From positions 1 to 12,513 of the forward strand of contig JAZNBI010000026.1 in the NCBI GenBank assembly GCA_045586995.1: a stretch of DNA of 12,513 nt, in the 5' to 3' direction. Below the pieces are notes generated by a model, which saw only the letters and a list, made by a program, of their open reading frames with translations, did no database searches and was not told where the DNA came from. Positions 6,654 to 12,513 of the stretch are shown here, piece by piece (within the stretch, counting starts at the first letter, position 1; every line of letters begins with the position of its first letter). Origin of the DNA: JAZNBI01 sp045586995 (lineage in GTDB: Bacteria; Bacillota; Clostridia; Oscillospirales; CAG-272). The position numbers and the translations under genes were made by a program.

Positions 6654-6872
6654 TTATGCAAAGATGTCTTTAAGCAGAACGATACCCTGTGCAAAGCCAA
6701 AATCAAGCAGACCTATAATAACTGCGAAAGCAACAACAACGGAAAGGACGACCGCAGTGTTCTTTTTAACCTGCTTCCAAGGAGACCAAACGATTTTTTT
6801 GATCTCGCTTTTCAAGCTACGGAAATAATTCGCAACCCGAGCCGTGAATTTAACCTTTTCTTTCTCTGCCAT
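6654..6872 (-). CDS. secE: Preprotein translocase subunit SecE
   Basis: SecE clamps the two halves of the SecY channel and is essential for protein export. The 72 residues fit the short, single-span Gram-positive form. An amphipathic helix carries the conserved SEIKKIVW (residues 22-29), and one membrane span covers about residues 39-62. The usual Trp-Pro-Ser is present as Trp-Ser-Pro, a minor variant. ATG 6872 follows an unusual G-rich site, GGGGGAA, about seven bases upstream. It starts 15 bases after the rpmG stop. Confidence 0.96.
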   Translation of the reverse strand: MAEKEKVKFTARVANYFRSLKSEIKKIVWSPWKQVKKNTAVVLSVVVAFAVIIGLLDFGFAQGIVLLKDIFA

Positions 6873-6887
6873 TTTTTATTCCCCCAA

Positions 6888-7049
6888 TTATTTGCTTTCT
6901 TTATGAAGAGTATGCTTGTGACAGAATTTGCAGAATTTTTTCATTTCCAATCTGTCGGGGTCGTTCTTCTTGTTCTTTTTAGTGTCATAATTTCTTTGCT
7001 TACATTCAGTGCAAACCAAGGTAATTTTGACTCTTGAATCATTAGCCAT
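6888..7049 (-). CDS. rpmG: 50S ribosomal protein L33, zinc-binding form
   Basis: The product is 53 residues. It carries two Cys pairs, CTEC (residues 13-16) and CKFC (40-43), so this is the zinc-ribbon (C+) version of L33 rather than the zinc-independent one often induced under zinc starvation. The motif RNYDTKKNKKNDPDRLEMKK is typical. ATG 7049 gives the canonical N-terminus and has GGAGGTG about ten bases upstream; the longer open frame reaching back to about 7163 crosses the leader and is rejected. It is the first gene of the operon with secE, nusG, rplK and rplA. Confidence 0.97.
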   Translation of the reverse strand: MANDSRVKITLVCTECKQRNYDTKKNKKNDPDRLEMKKFCKFCHKHTLHKESK

Positions 7050-7063
7050 TTTTCGGCACCTCC

Positions 7064-7171
7064 ATTTTCTTTTATTAACCGCAAAAGCGGTCTTTTGTGT
7101 ACCTCCCTCTGTCAGCAACGCGTTCGTAGGCGCGAAAAGAACGCAACAAAAAAAGACCTGCACGCAGAGGT
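7064..7171 (-). promoter_or_regulatory. Foldable 5' leader of the rpmG operon
   Basis: About 120 bases separate the predicted start of transcription from rpmG. The RNA has several complementary blocks: CCUCUG (7170-7165) with CAGAGG (7111-7106); GGUCUUUU (7158-7151) with AAAAGACC (7096-7089); GCGUUC (7144-7139) with GAACGC (7125-7120); and ACCGC (7091-7087) with GCGGU (7082-7078). The second and fourth pairs share bases 7089-7091, and the first two interleave, so not all can form in one simple fold. This allows alternative structures, but no function is shown. Confidence 0.35.
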
Positions 7172-7177
7172 GAAATG

Positions 7178-7206
7178 ATTATACCACATTCCACCAATGA
7201 TGTCAA
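7178..7206 (-). promoter_or_regulatory. Consensus sigma-A promoter of the rpmG-secE-nusG-rplK-rplA operon
   Basis: On the minus strand TTGACA (7206-7201) is followed by exactly 17 bases and TATAAT (7183-7178), a full match to the vegetative consensus. A TG sits two bases before the -10 spacer end (TGTGG). The start would be near 7171. Such strength fits a ribosomal operon. Confidence 0.93.
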
Positions 7207-7245
7207 GCCCTTTTTAGTAAATTTCTTCAATATTATATAAACAGC

Positions 7246-8169
7246 TCATATTTGGTTCTTTGAAACCAGATAGCGTTCATAATAAAACAGATACTGCTGA
7301 GCGATTCCTCTGTAAGTGCCGAGGGCACAGGGCGAAAAGCTTTCTCCGAAATATTTTGCCATTGCGCGCTTTATCCACACGTCAACAGGGAAGGCGTCAT
7401 AGTGCCCAAGCCCGAACAAAAGCACGCAAGAAGCAACCTTCGGCCCGACGCCGTATATTGAGCACAGCTCTTTTAAGCAATTATCGGTATTATTATCTTT
7501 AAGCATCGAGTCAAGGTCAAGTGTTTTGTCCGAAACTTTTTTTGCGGCATCAACTATGTATTTTGCGCGAAAACCGGTTTTTAACGAAAAAATTTCACTC
7601 ACTCCCGCAGAAACTATACTCTCGGGCGTGGGGAAGGAATACTCATTTTCGCGCGCTCCGTGCGATTCCATGCCGTATGTGTCGACTTTTTCACCCAGCT
7701 TCTCGGAAATTGATGAAATTAACGATTTTATACGCGGAATATTGTTGTTTTGCGAAATTATAAATGAACACAGTGCTTCCCACGGCTCTTGATGCAAAAT
7801 ACGAATACCGTCGCCGTAAGAAACGGCATCGGAAAGCGCTTGATTGTCGGAAAGCGAAAGAATGTCGTTGTTTATTTTCGTATAATCCTCGGACAGCGAA
7901 AAATAATTTCTCCAAATTTTCTCGAAATCCTCTTTATCGGAATTAAAAATATATATTCTGTCTTTATCCTGTGCAACCGAAATAAAGCGCCCATATGCTA
8001 CCCCGCAAAATTCCGATTCGTATTTGCTTTTTTCTACACGGTCAAATCTGAAGCACTGACCGCAATCAAAGATTTTTTCTATATCAAAGTGCTTTGGGCG
8101 TTCAAAGCTTATGCAGGGTATATTATTCTCGTGAAAGAATATAACCTCTTGATTTTTCGATATAATCAT
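7246..8169 (-). CDS. ogg: 8-oxoguanine DNA glycosylase, OGG1 family
   Basis: This bifunctional base-excision repair enzyme removes 8-oxoguanine paired with C and nicks the strand by beta-elimination. Of 307 residues, the N-terminal domain holds DCGQCFRF (35-42), the counterpart of the OGG1 QSFRW region. SQNNNIPRIKSLI (139-151) is the typical helix. The helix-hairpin-helix GVGPKVASCVLLFGL places the catalytic Lys at 244, and PVDVW puts the catalytic Asp at 263; the 19-residue spacing equals that of human OGG1 (K249, D268). ATG 8169 has GGGGGAGA directly upstream. AlkA-type alkyl glycosylases share the fold but lack the Lys. No clear terminator separates it from the downstream rpmG promoter, so some readthrough is possible. 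Confidence 0.92.
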   Translation of the reverse strand: MIISKNQEVIFFHENNIPCISFERPKHFDIEKIFDCGQCFRFDRVEKSKYESEFCGVAYGRFISVAQDKDRIYIFNSDKEDFEKIWRNYFSLSEDYTKINNDILSLSDNQALSDAVSYGDGIRILHQEPWEALCSFIISQNNNIPRIKSLISSISEKLGEKVDTYGMESHGARENEYSFPTPESIVSAGVSEIFSLKTGFRAKYIVDAAKKVSDKTLDLDSMLKDNNTDNCLKELCSIYGVGPKVASCVLLFGLGHYDAFPVDVWIKRAMAKYFGESFSPCALGTYRGIAQQYLFYYERYLVSKNQI

Positions 8170-8199
8170 TTTCTCCCCCGTTTTATCTGAAAAATGTAC

Positions 8200-8229
8200 T
8201 TGCGAAATATGTCCGCAGTATGTTATAAT
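8200..8229 (+). promoter_or_regulatory. Probable promoter of the DUF6062-mnmM-carboxypeptidase run
   Basis: TTGCGA (8200-8205), an 18-base spacer and TATAAT (8224-8229) point toward the gene at 8331, leaving a leader of about 95 bases. The -35 is a partial match. No comparably good promoter was seen for the divergent ogg gene. Confidence 0.5.
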
Positions 8230-8330
8230 AAAAACGAAGATTTTATTTGTGCGGAACTATATAGATTATACATCACTTTTTGTTACTTGTCAAATCCTCG
8301 GAATAATTTGAAAGGAAAACGTATAGAGAA

Positions 8331-9026
8331 ATGGAACAGATTTATACGATACCCGTAAACGAAGCGTTTGAAGCGTCTGCAAAAGACAGTAGCTGCGGCT
8401 GCGCTTTTTGCGCACTTTACAGAAAGCTTGAGGAAAATGAGCTTGACCTTATACTCGGCGCATCGATGATGGAGCCCGACGTCAGAATAAAAACCAACGA
8501 GCAGGGATTTTGCCGCACGCATTACGATATGATGTTCGTGCGCAAAAACCGTTTGGGCATGGCGCTGACATTAGAAAGCCATCTTGACGAGCTTCGCGAG
8601 GATATGAAGGGCGGATTTTTGAAAAACGCCTCGGATTGTGCAATTAAGCGTATTGACGCGTTGGACAAGAGCTGTTACGTTTGCAATCGCATCGAGCTTC
8701 ATTTTCAGCGTATGATAGAAACCGCGGTCTTACTTTGGGCAAGGGATGAAAATTTTCCCGAAAAGCTCCGCGCGCAGCCCTATTTCTGCCTGCCTCATTA
8801 CAAAATGCTGCTTATGCACGGCAAAGAATGCTTGTCACGCAAAAATTATGAGGAGTTTTTCAAGCAAAGCTCAAAGGTCGTCGAAGCATATTTTGATGAG
8901 CTGCGTAATGACGTCAGCTGGTTTTGCAAAAAATTTGATTACAGATACGATGAAGAACCTTGGTATAATTCCAAGGATGCCGTTGAAAGAGCAATAAAAT
9001 TCTTGCGCGGCGATATTCACAGATAG
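8331..9026 (+). CDS. DUF6062-like Cys/His-rich protein of unknown function
   Basis: The 231-residue product has no signal peptide or membrane span and is probably cytoplasmic. I recognise it as similar to proteins labelled DUF6062, which have no assigned function. The Cys and His residues form two similar units: Cys24-x2-Cys27 then Cys61-x2-His64, and Cys115-x2-Cys118 then Cys153-x2-His156. The gap between halves is 33 and 34 residues, and each second half reads (G/Y)FCxxHYxM. This looks like an internal duplication with two CCCH metal sites, probably zinc. The region after residue 165 is helical and charged. ATG 8331 has AAAGGAAA about 12 bases upstream. Its stop overlaps the mnmM ribosome binding site (TAGGAG), so the two are co-transcribed. 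A link to tRNA modification or redox sensing would be guesswork. Confidence 0.82.
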   Translation: MEQIYTIPVNEAFEASAKDSSCGCAFCALYRKLEENELDLILGASMMEPDVRIKTNEQGFCRTHYDMMFVRKNRLGMALTLESHLDELREDMKGGFLKNASDCAIKRIDALDKSCYVCNRIELHFQRMIETAVLLWARDENFPEKLRAQPYFCLPHYKMLLMHGKECLSRKNYEEFFKQSSKVVEAYFDELRNDVSWFCKKFDYRYDEEPWYNSKDAVERAIKFLRGDIHR

Positions 9027-9034
9027 GAGTTTTT

Positions 9035-9589
9035 ATGATAGACCTTCTTGAATTCCATAAGCGCTTTATACTTGAGCATCTGGGAGAAGGCGATATTGCC
9101 GTTGATTTTACTATGGGCAATGGTCACGACACCGAATTTCTTGCTAAAACCGTCGGAAAAACAGGACACGTATACGCATTTGATATTCAGGAGAGTGCGC
9201 TTGCGTCCACATCCGAGCGCCTTGAAAAAAGCGGTTGCCGAGATAACGTAACGCTTATACTCGCCTCTCATCATAACGTAAAAAAATACATCGACGTTCC
9301 CATAAAAGCGGGAATGTTTAATCTTGGGTACCTTCCGGGTGGCGATAAAGCTATTACAACTATGCGTAAGACCACCCTTCCCGCTATCGAAGCGGCAATT
9401 TCCTTGCTCAGCTCGGACGCGGTTTTGGTTATTGCCGTGTATCCCGGTCACGCCGAGGGAGCTGCCGAGGGCAGAGAGGTTTTGGAATATCTTTCGTCGC
9501 TTGACAGACGAAAAATATGCGTCACCGAAATAAAAATCGTCAATTCAAGCACGTCGCCCTTCTTTTTCGTGGTCGAAACAAAAGCATAG
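9035..9589 (+). CDS. mnmM: tRNA wobble-uridine methyltransferase MnmM (YtqB family)
   Basis: This class I SAM-dependent methyltransferase has 184 residues. The SAM-binding motif is AVDFTMGNGHDTEFLA (residues 22-37), and an acidic residue after strand 2 (YAFDIQES) should hold the ribose. The family signatures NLGYLPGGDK and VYPGHAEGA are present, with SPFFFVVE at the C-terminus. Older annotation calls such proteins rRNA methylases; B. subtilis YtqB has been reported as MnmM, which methylates the 5-aminomethyl group of U34 to complete mnm5s2U in bacteria that lack the MnmC methyltransferase domain. The ATG has TAGGAG at 9024-9029, overlapping the stop of the DUF6062-like gene. MnmG, which acts earlier in this pathway, is at 1448-3322. 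Confidence 0.92.
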   Translation: MIDLLEFHKRFILEHLGEGDIAVDFTMGNGHDTEFLAKTVGKTGHVYAFDIQESALASTSERLEKSGCRDNVTLILASHHNVKKYIDVPIKAGMFNLGYLPGGDKAITTMRKTTLPAIEAAISLLSSDAVLVIAVYPGHAEGAAEGREVLEYLSSLDRRKICVTEIKIVNSSTSPFFFVVETKA

Positions 9590-9609
9590 AGAAAACGAGG
9601 TATAATAAT

Positions 9610-10869
9610 TTGAACAGCAATAAAAGCAATTTTTCACAAAGAAATACGTATAACGGTATCCCACGACGCACAAACAGCAAATCGATATCGGGGCTGCTTT
9701 TTGTGATTTTTGCTGTCGTTATTTTTTTTACTGCTGCCATTATAGTGGCGGTAAGCTTACGGAGCGGCATTGATAATAAAAATAAAAACACCGCCGATTT
9801 TTTGTTTGATATCGGCGGAAAAACCTATGAAATAGCTTATGACGAAGCCGTAAAAAATGAAGTTATATATATAGATATGGCGCTTTTGACCGACCTTTGC
9901 GATTTTATCGTGGGGGGCAGGGTGGATTTCCCGAAATATATGACCTCTTACGGCGAAAGCATTGCATTTTCGTTTAACAGCGCAGTAGCGGAGGTCAACG
10001 GCCAAAAGGTAGAGATGTCCTCGCCCGCGCTTGCAAAGGGAAGCAGTGTAATCGTTCCTTTAGAGTTTATCAAGTACATTTCGAACGGAATTATAATTGA
10101 TATAAACGAGGATGAAAATAAAATTTCGATAAACAGGAAATATTCGGATGACATACCCGAAAAAATAACCTTTTCGCCCAAAAGCGACGATACGCTTCCA
10201 CCGATTTCGGAGGAGTTGGGCGCTATGTCGTTTTCAACCGATTTAAGTGAGTACGAGCAGTATATGAACCCTTCGGAGCGCGACGGATTTTTGACACTGA
10301 TAAACAAGGTACAGACGATAGTTGCCGATTCCGTGCCCGAAGATCTCGTTTCGGTCCCTACAGAATATACGTATTACGGAAAATCGGTTCAGCTTCGCGA
10401 AACCGCCGAAAAGGCGCTTGAGGCAATGATGATTGAGATGTATGCCGCGGGCTTTGACGATATTTTTGTGACGAGCGGGTACCGTTCTTACAACTATCAA
10501 GCATCGTTATTTGAAAATTACGTTGCCGAGGAGATGGCTTCGGGTATTTCTCGGGCCGAGGCGGAAAAAATCGTGGAAACCTATTCCGCGCGCCCCGGTA
10601 CAAGCGAGCATCAGAGCGGACTTTGCGTTGACCTTATATCGAAATATATGTCGGGGCTTAACGAAAGCTTTGCAGATAACGATGTATATGAATGGCTCTG
10701 CGAAAATGCTTGGAAGTTCGGATTTATATTGAGATTCCCGCAAGATAAAACGGCAGAAACCGGATATAGCTTCGAGCCGTGGCACTATCGCTTTGTGGGC
10801 AGATATCATGCGGCTCGAATCCATATGCTCGGATTCTGCCTTGAAGAATATACCGAATATATAAAATGA
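9610..10869 (+). CDS. Membrane-anchored D,D-carboxypeptidase, VanY type (peptidase M15B), with copper-amine-oxidase-like stalk
   Basis: It trims the terminal D-Ala of peptidoglycan stem peptides outside the cell. From TTG 9610 it has 419 residues: a basic N-terminus, one membrane span (about 27-50) with no lipobox, a beta-rich stalk resembling a copper amine oxidase N-terminal-like domain (about 64-176), a linker, and the peptidase (about 262-410). Zinc and catalytic residues fit the family: TSGYRS (288-293), SEHQSGLCVDL with His334 and Asp341, and EPWH with Glu389 and His392. TTG 9610 is preferred because GAGG (9597-9600) lies nine bases upstream and mnmM has just ended; an in-frame ATG at 9517 lies inside mnmM. 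It is third in the run, 20 bases after mnmM, and its stop is only six bases from the convergent coaW stop. It is housekeeping-like; no vanH/A/X is present. Confidence 0.9.
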   Translation: MNSNKSNFSQRNTYNGIPRRTNSKSISGLLFVIFAVVIFFTAAIIVAVSLRSGIDNKNKNTADFLFDIGGKTYEIAYDEAVKNEVIYIDMALLTDLCDFIVGGRVDFPKYMTSYGESIAFSFNSAVAEVNGQKVEMSSPALAKGSSVIVPLEFIKYISNGIIIDINEDENKISINRKYSDDIPEKITFSPKSDDTLPPISEELGAMSFSTDLSEYEQYMNPSERDGFLTLINKVQTIVADSVPEDLVSVPTEYTYYGKSVQLRETAEKALEAMMIEMYAAGFDDIFVTSGYRSYNYQASLFENYVAEEMASGISRAEAEKIVETYSARPGTSEHQSGLCVDLISKYMSGLNESFADNDVYEWLCENAWKFGFILRFPQDKTAETGYSFEPWHYRFVGRYHAARIHMLGFCLEEYTEYIK

Positions 10870-10875
10870 ATTGAC

Positions 10876-11718
10876 TTAATATAAGCCGTTTAACGCCGCG
10901 CCTATAACCGTACCGAATTGAGCGTGCTCGGGAATTATAAAGTTAATGCCGAAAATCTTTTCAAGTCCCGTAAAAACGTCTGCTATCGGCTTTATTGTAG
11001 TAAGATTTCCCGTGAGTACGATATCCTTTATATTATAAGCTCGTGCCGCAAAGATAGAAATCATAGCAATAGTTTCGGCAACCATATTTGCAATGCCGAG
11101 CGCGATATCCTGCTTGGAGGCGATATCGCTGAGGTTTCCGAAGTTTGACGCAGTGAGGTCAACGTCGACGCCGGGAACGAGCTTCGTGTTGGAAATATCC
11201 TTGACGTGCAGGTCTATATTTCTGAGATCTCCGCCCTCGCAGAGCTTTTCAATGTGCTCTATTGTGTCCATGCCGAGTATTTTCTTCGAAAGTCCGACAA
11301 GCGTTCCGCCGCCTACGCCCGTACCGCCGAGATATTCGGTTTCGGTGCGTCCGTTGTGCCTTTTTGCGTGTATCATTGCGGTACCTGTGCCCATACTGAC
11401 TATTATTGCTTCGTCAAGATTTGACAAATATAGTCCGCCGAGTCCTATGCAGGAAAACTCTGAGATCTGACGGCAATCAAGCGAGTATATCGGCTCGTTA
11501 ATAAATGATGAGCCGACGCCCGTCATCATAACGCGTTCGATGTCCGAAAGGGCAAGCCCGTTTTCGAGTGTAAACCGCCCAAATGCTCCGTATATCGACG
11601 TTATGGGGTCGTTTGCGCGTACAAAAATCGGGTTTATAAGCTCGTTCTTTTCTCCTGCACGGAATCCGACGATCTTTGTTGTGCTTCCGCCGACATCTAT
11701 ACCTATGACCGTTTTCAT
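10876..11718 (-). CDS. coaW: Type II pantothenate kinase
   Basis: It phosphorylates pantothenate with ATP, the first step of coenzyme A synthesis. The 280 residues have the actin-like ATPase fold of the eukaryote/Staphylococcus-type enzyme. Phosphate-binding loop 1 is GIDVGGSTTK (6-15), the probable catalytic Glu is in SEF (residue 87), loop 2 is SMGTGTA (108-114), and the diagnostic GGTGVGGGTL is at 131-140. Type I (CoaA) and type III (CoaX) enzymes do not have this last motif. ATG 11718 has GGAGA about six bases upstream, and a good promoter lies at 11757-11785. The gene is convergent with the VanY-type gene, with only six bases between stop codons and no terminator in the gap. Confidence 0.93.
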   Translation of the reverse strand: MKTVIGIDVGGSTTKIVGFRAGEKNELINPIFVRANDPITSIYGAFGRFTLENGLALSDIERVMMTGVGSSFINEPIYSLDCRQISEFSCIGLGGLYLSNLDEAIIVSMGTGTAMIHAKRHNGRTETEYLGGTGVGGGTLVGLSKKILGMDTIEHIEKLCEGGDLRNIDLHVKDISNTKLVPGVDVDLTASNFGNLSDIASKQDIALGIANMVAETIAMISIFAARAYNIKDIVLTGNLTTIKPIADVFTGLEKIFGINFIIPEHAQFGTVIGAALNGLY

Positions 11719-11756
11719 TGTATATCTCCATTTCTTTTAGCGTTATTATTTTCCTC

Positions 11757-11785
11757 ATTATACCACTTTGTTTTAAATAAATCAA
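11757..11785 (-). promoter_or_regulatory. Sigma-A promoter of coaW
   Basis: On the minus strand TTGATT (11785-11780), a 17-base spacer ending in TGG, and TATAAT (11762-11757) read toward coaW, with a leader of about 30 bases. The -10 is a full consensus match. Confidence 0.8.
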
Positions 11786-11823
11786 TAAAATGATTTAAAT
11801 TTCTTCTTTTGGGGGCTTTTGCT

Positions 11824-12513
11824 TTGTTAAAAAATGAGTGCTTTGATATATTGAACAGTAAAAAACTTTTCGTTTTCGATATGGACGGAACAATATATCT
11901 CGGTAATAATATTTTTCCGTTTGCCGTGAAGTTTATCAATAATCTGCGAAAAGCAGTGAAGAAGGTGCTTTTCTTTACGAACAATGCATCGCACACTCAG
12001 GATTTTTATCTTGAAAAGCTTACGCGCACAGGGTTTTCGCCAAGTTCGGATGAAATATTGACATCGGGTGACGTTACCGCGCAATTTCTTATTGAAAACC
12101 GTCCCGCATCGCGGGTATATCTTTTGGGAGTGCCGGAGCTTGCCGAGGATTTTAGGCGTAAGGGTATATCGTTACTTAACGGTGACGAGGAAAGCGCGGA
12201 TATAGTTGTGAGCAGCTTTGATCTGTCATTGACCTACCAGAAGCTGTCCAATGCCTGCCGCTTTATCCTTGGGGGCGCGGAATATTTATCTACGCATCCC
12301 GACAATACCTGCCCTGTGGAAAACGGATTTATACCCGACAGCGGAGCGATAGCGGCGTGCATTACCGCTGCTACGGGAGTTACTCCCAAGTTTTTTGGAA
12401 AGCCGTGTGCGCTTACTGTAGATGCTATCGAAAATATAACAAAAATATCGCGCGAGAATATTTGCTTTTTCGGTGACCGTCTTTATACCGATATTGCCGT
12501 TGCCACGCGAAAC
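11824..12513 (+). CDS. HAD superfamily IIA (NagD-like) phosphatase, 3' truncated by window
   Basis: The visible 230 residues are the bulk of a HAD-IIA sugar- or nucleotide-phosphate phosphatase. Motif I is FDMDGT (Asp19 nucleophile and Asp21), motif II is FTNNAS, the motif III Lys is in FGKP (193), and motif IV is GDRLYTDI (Asp218, Asp223). The IIA-type cap lies between motifs II and III. The substrate cannot be fixed; relatives act on 4-nitrophenyl phosphate, phosphoglycolate or nucleotides. No ATG fits. TTG 11824 follows GGGGG (11811-11815) by eight bases and gives a typical N-terminus before the DxD motif; TTG 11851 is the alternative. The frame is open to the last base, so the C-terminus is outside the window. 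It is divergent from coaW. Confidence 0.88.
   Translation, partial: MLKNECFDILNSKKLFVFDMDGTIYLGNNIFPFAVKFINNLRKAVKKVLFFTNNASHTQDFYLEKLTRTGFSPSSDEILTSGDVTAQFLIENRPASRVYLLGVPELAEDFRRKGISLLNGDEESADIVVSSFDLSLTYQKLSNACRFILGGAEYLSTHPDNTCPVENGFIPDSGAIAACITAATGVTPKFFGKPCALTVDAIENITKISRENICFFGDRLYTDIAVATRN

Noticed and set aside
7050..7163. N-terminal extension of rpmG through the leader
   Set aside because: L33 starts canonically at residue MANDSRVKIT, and the extension would cover the ribosome binding site and the foldable leader.
9517..9609. In-frame ATG start at 9517 for the VanY-type gene
   Set aside because: It lies inside mnmM, adds a stretch with no domain or signal character, and TTG 9610 has a properly spaced GAGG.
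9610..10869. Glycopeptide resistance function for the VanY-type enzyme
   Set aside because: No vanH, ligase, vanX or VanRS genes are nearby; the neighbours are tRNA modification and CoA genes, so a housekeeping cell-wall role fits better.
11834..11854. ATG-initiated mini-frame before the HAD phosphatase gene
   Set aside because: It has only six codons, is out of frame with the phosphatase, and has no ribosome binding site; a leader peptide cannot be argued from this alone.
1..12513. CRISPR array, tRNA/rRNA genes, insertion sequences
   Set aside because: Reading through the window showed no regularly spaced repeats, no tRNA-like cloverleaf (including the rpmG-secE gap) and no transposase or integrase frame.

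Overview
The window looks like a chromosomal core segment of a low-to-moderate G+C member of the Bacillota, most likely class Clostridia and possibly a gut Oscillospirales-type lineage. This is inferred from AGGAGG-type ribosome binding sites, consensus sigma-A promoters, the rpmG-secE-nusG-rplK-rplA block, a type II pantothenate kinase, an MnmM-type (YtqB) methyltransferase and a DUF6062-like protein. No phage, transposase, CRISPR array, rRNA or tRNA gene was seen.

Layout, left to right. 1-1350 (+): 3' part of a class B penicillin-binding protein, probably PBP2/MrdA type. 1448-3322 (+): mnmG, preceded by a hairpin and followed by a bidirectional terminator. 3420-4801: a two-gene divergent module, a small PQ-loop membrane protein (-) and a LysR-type regulator (+). 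They share one palindromic -10 region, and a 17-bp exact direct repeat brackets the pair. 4884-7049 (-): rpmG, secE, nusG, rplK and rplA, read from a perfect TTGACA-17-TATAAT promoter at 7178-7206. A strong bidirectional terminator closes this operon right after rplA, so rplJ-rplL do not follow. 7246-8169 (-): an OGG1-family 8-oxoguanine DNA glycosylase. 8331-10869 (+): a tight three-gene run of a Cys/His-rich DUF6062-like protein, MnmM and a membrane-anchored VanY-type D,D-carboxypeptidase. 10876-11718 (-): coaW. 11824-end (+): 5' part of a NagD-like HAD phosphatase.

How the genes work together. MnmG and MnmM act at different steps of the same wobble-uridine (U34) tRNA modification pathway, although they are about 5.7 kb apart here. 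The PBP and the VanY-type enzyme both act on peptidoglycan. The ribosomal/secretion/antitermination block is ordinary growth machinery; its two leaders (before rpmG and before rplK) can fold and may carry control elements, the second being a candidate L1 autoregulatory site.

The least ordinary parts are (i) the LysR/PQ-loop module, with overlapping promoters, bracketing repeat and a lysR gene that almost avoids ATA codons, and (ii) the DUF6062-like protein, whose Cys/His residues fall into two matching CxxC...CxxH units. I do not see a clearly new multi-gene system; these two are the best candidates for follow-up.
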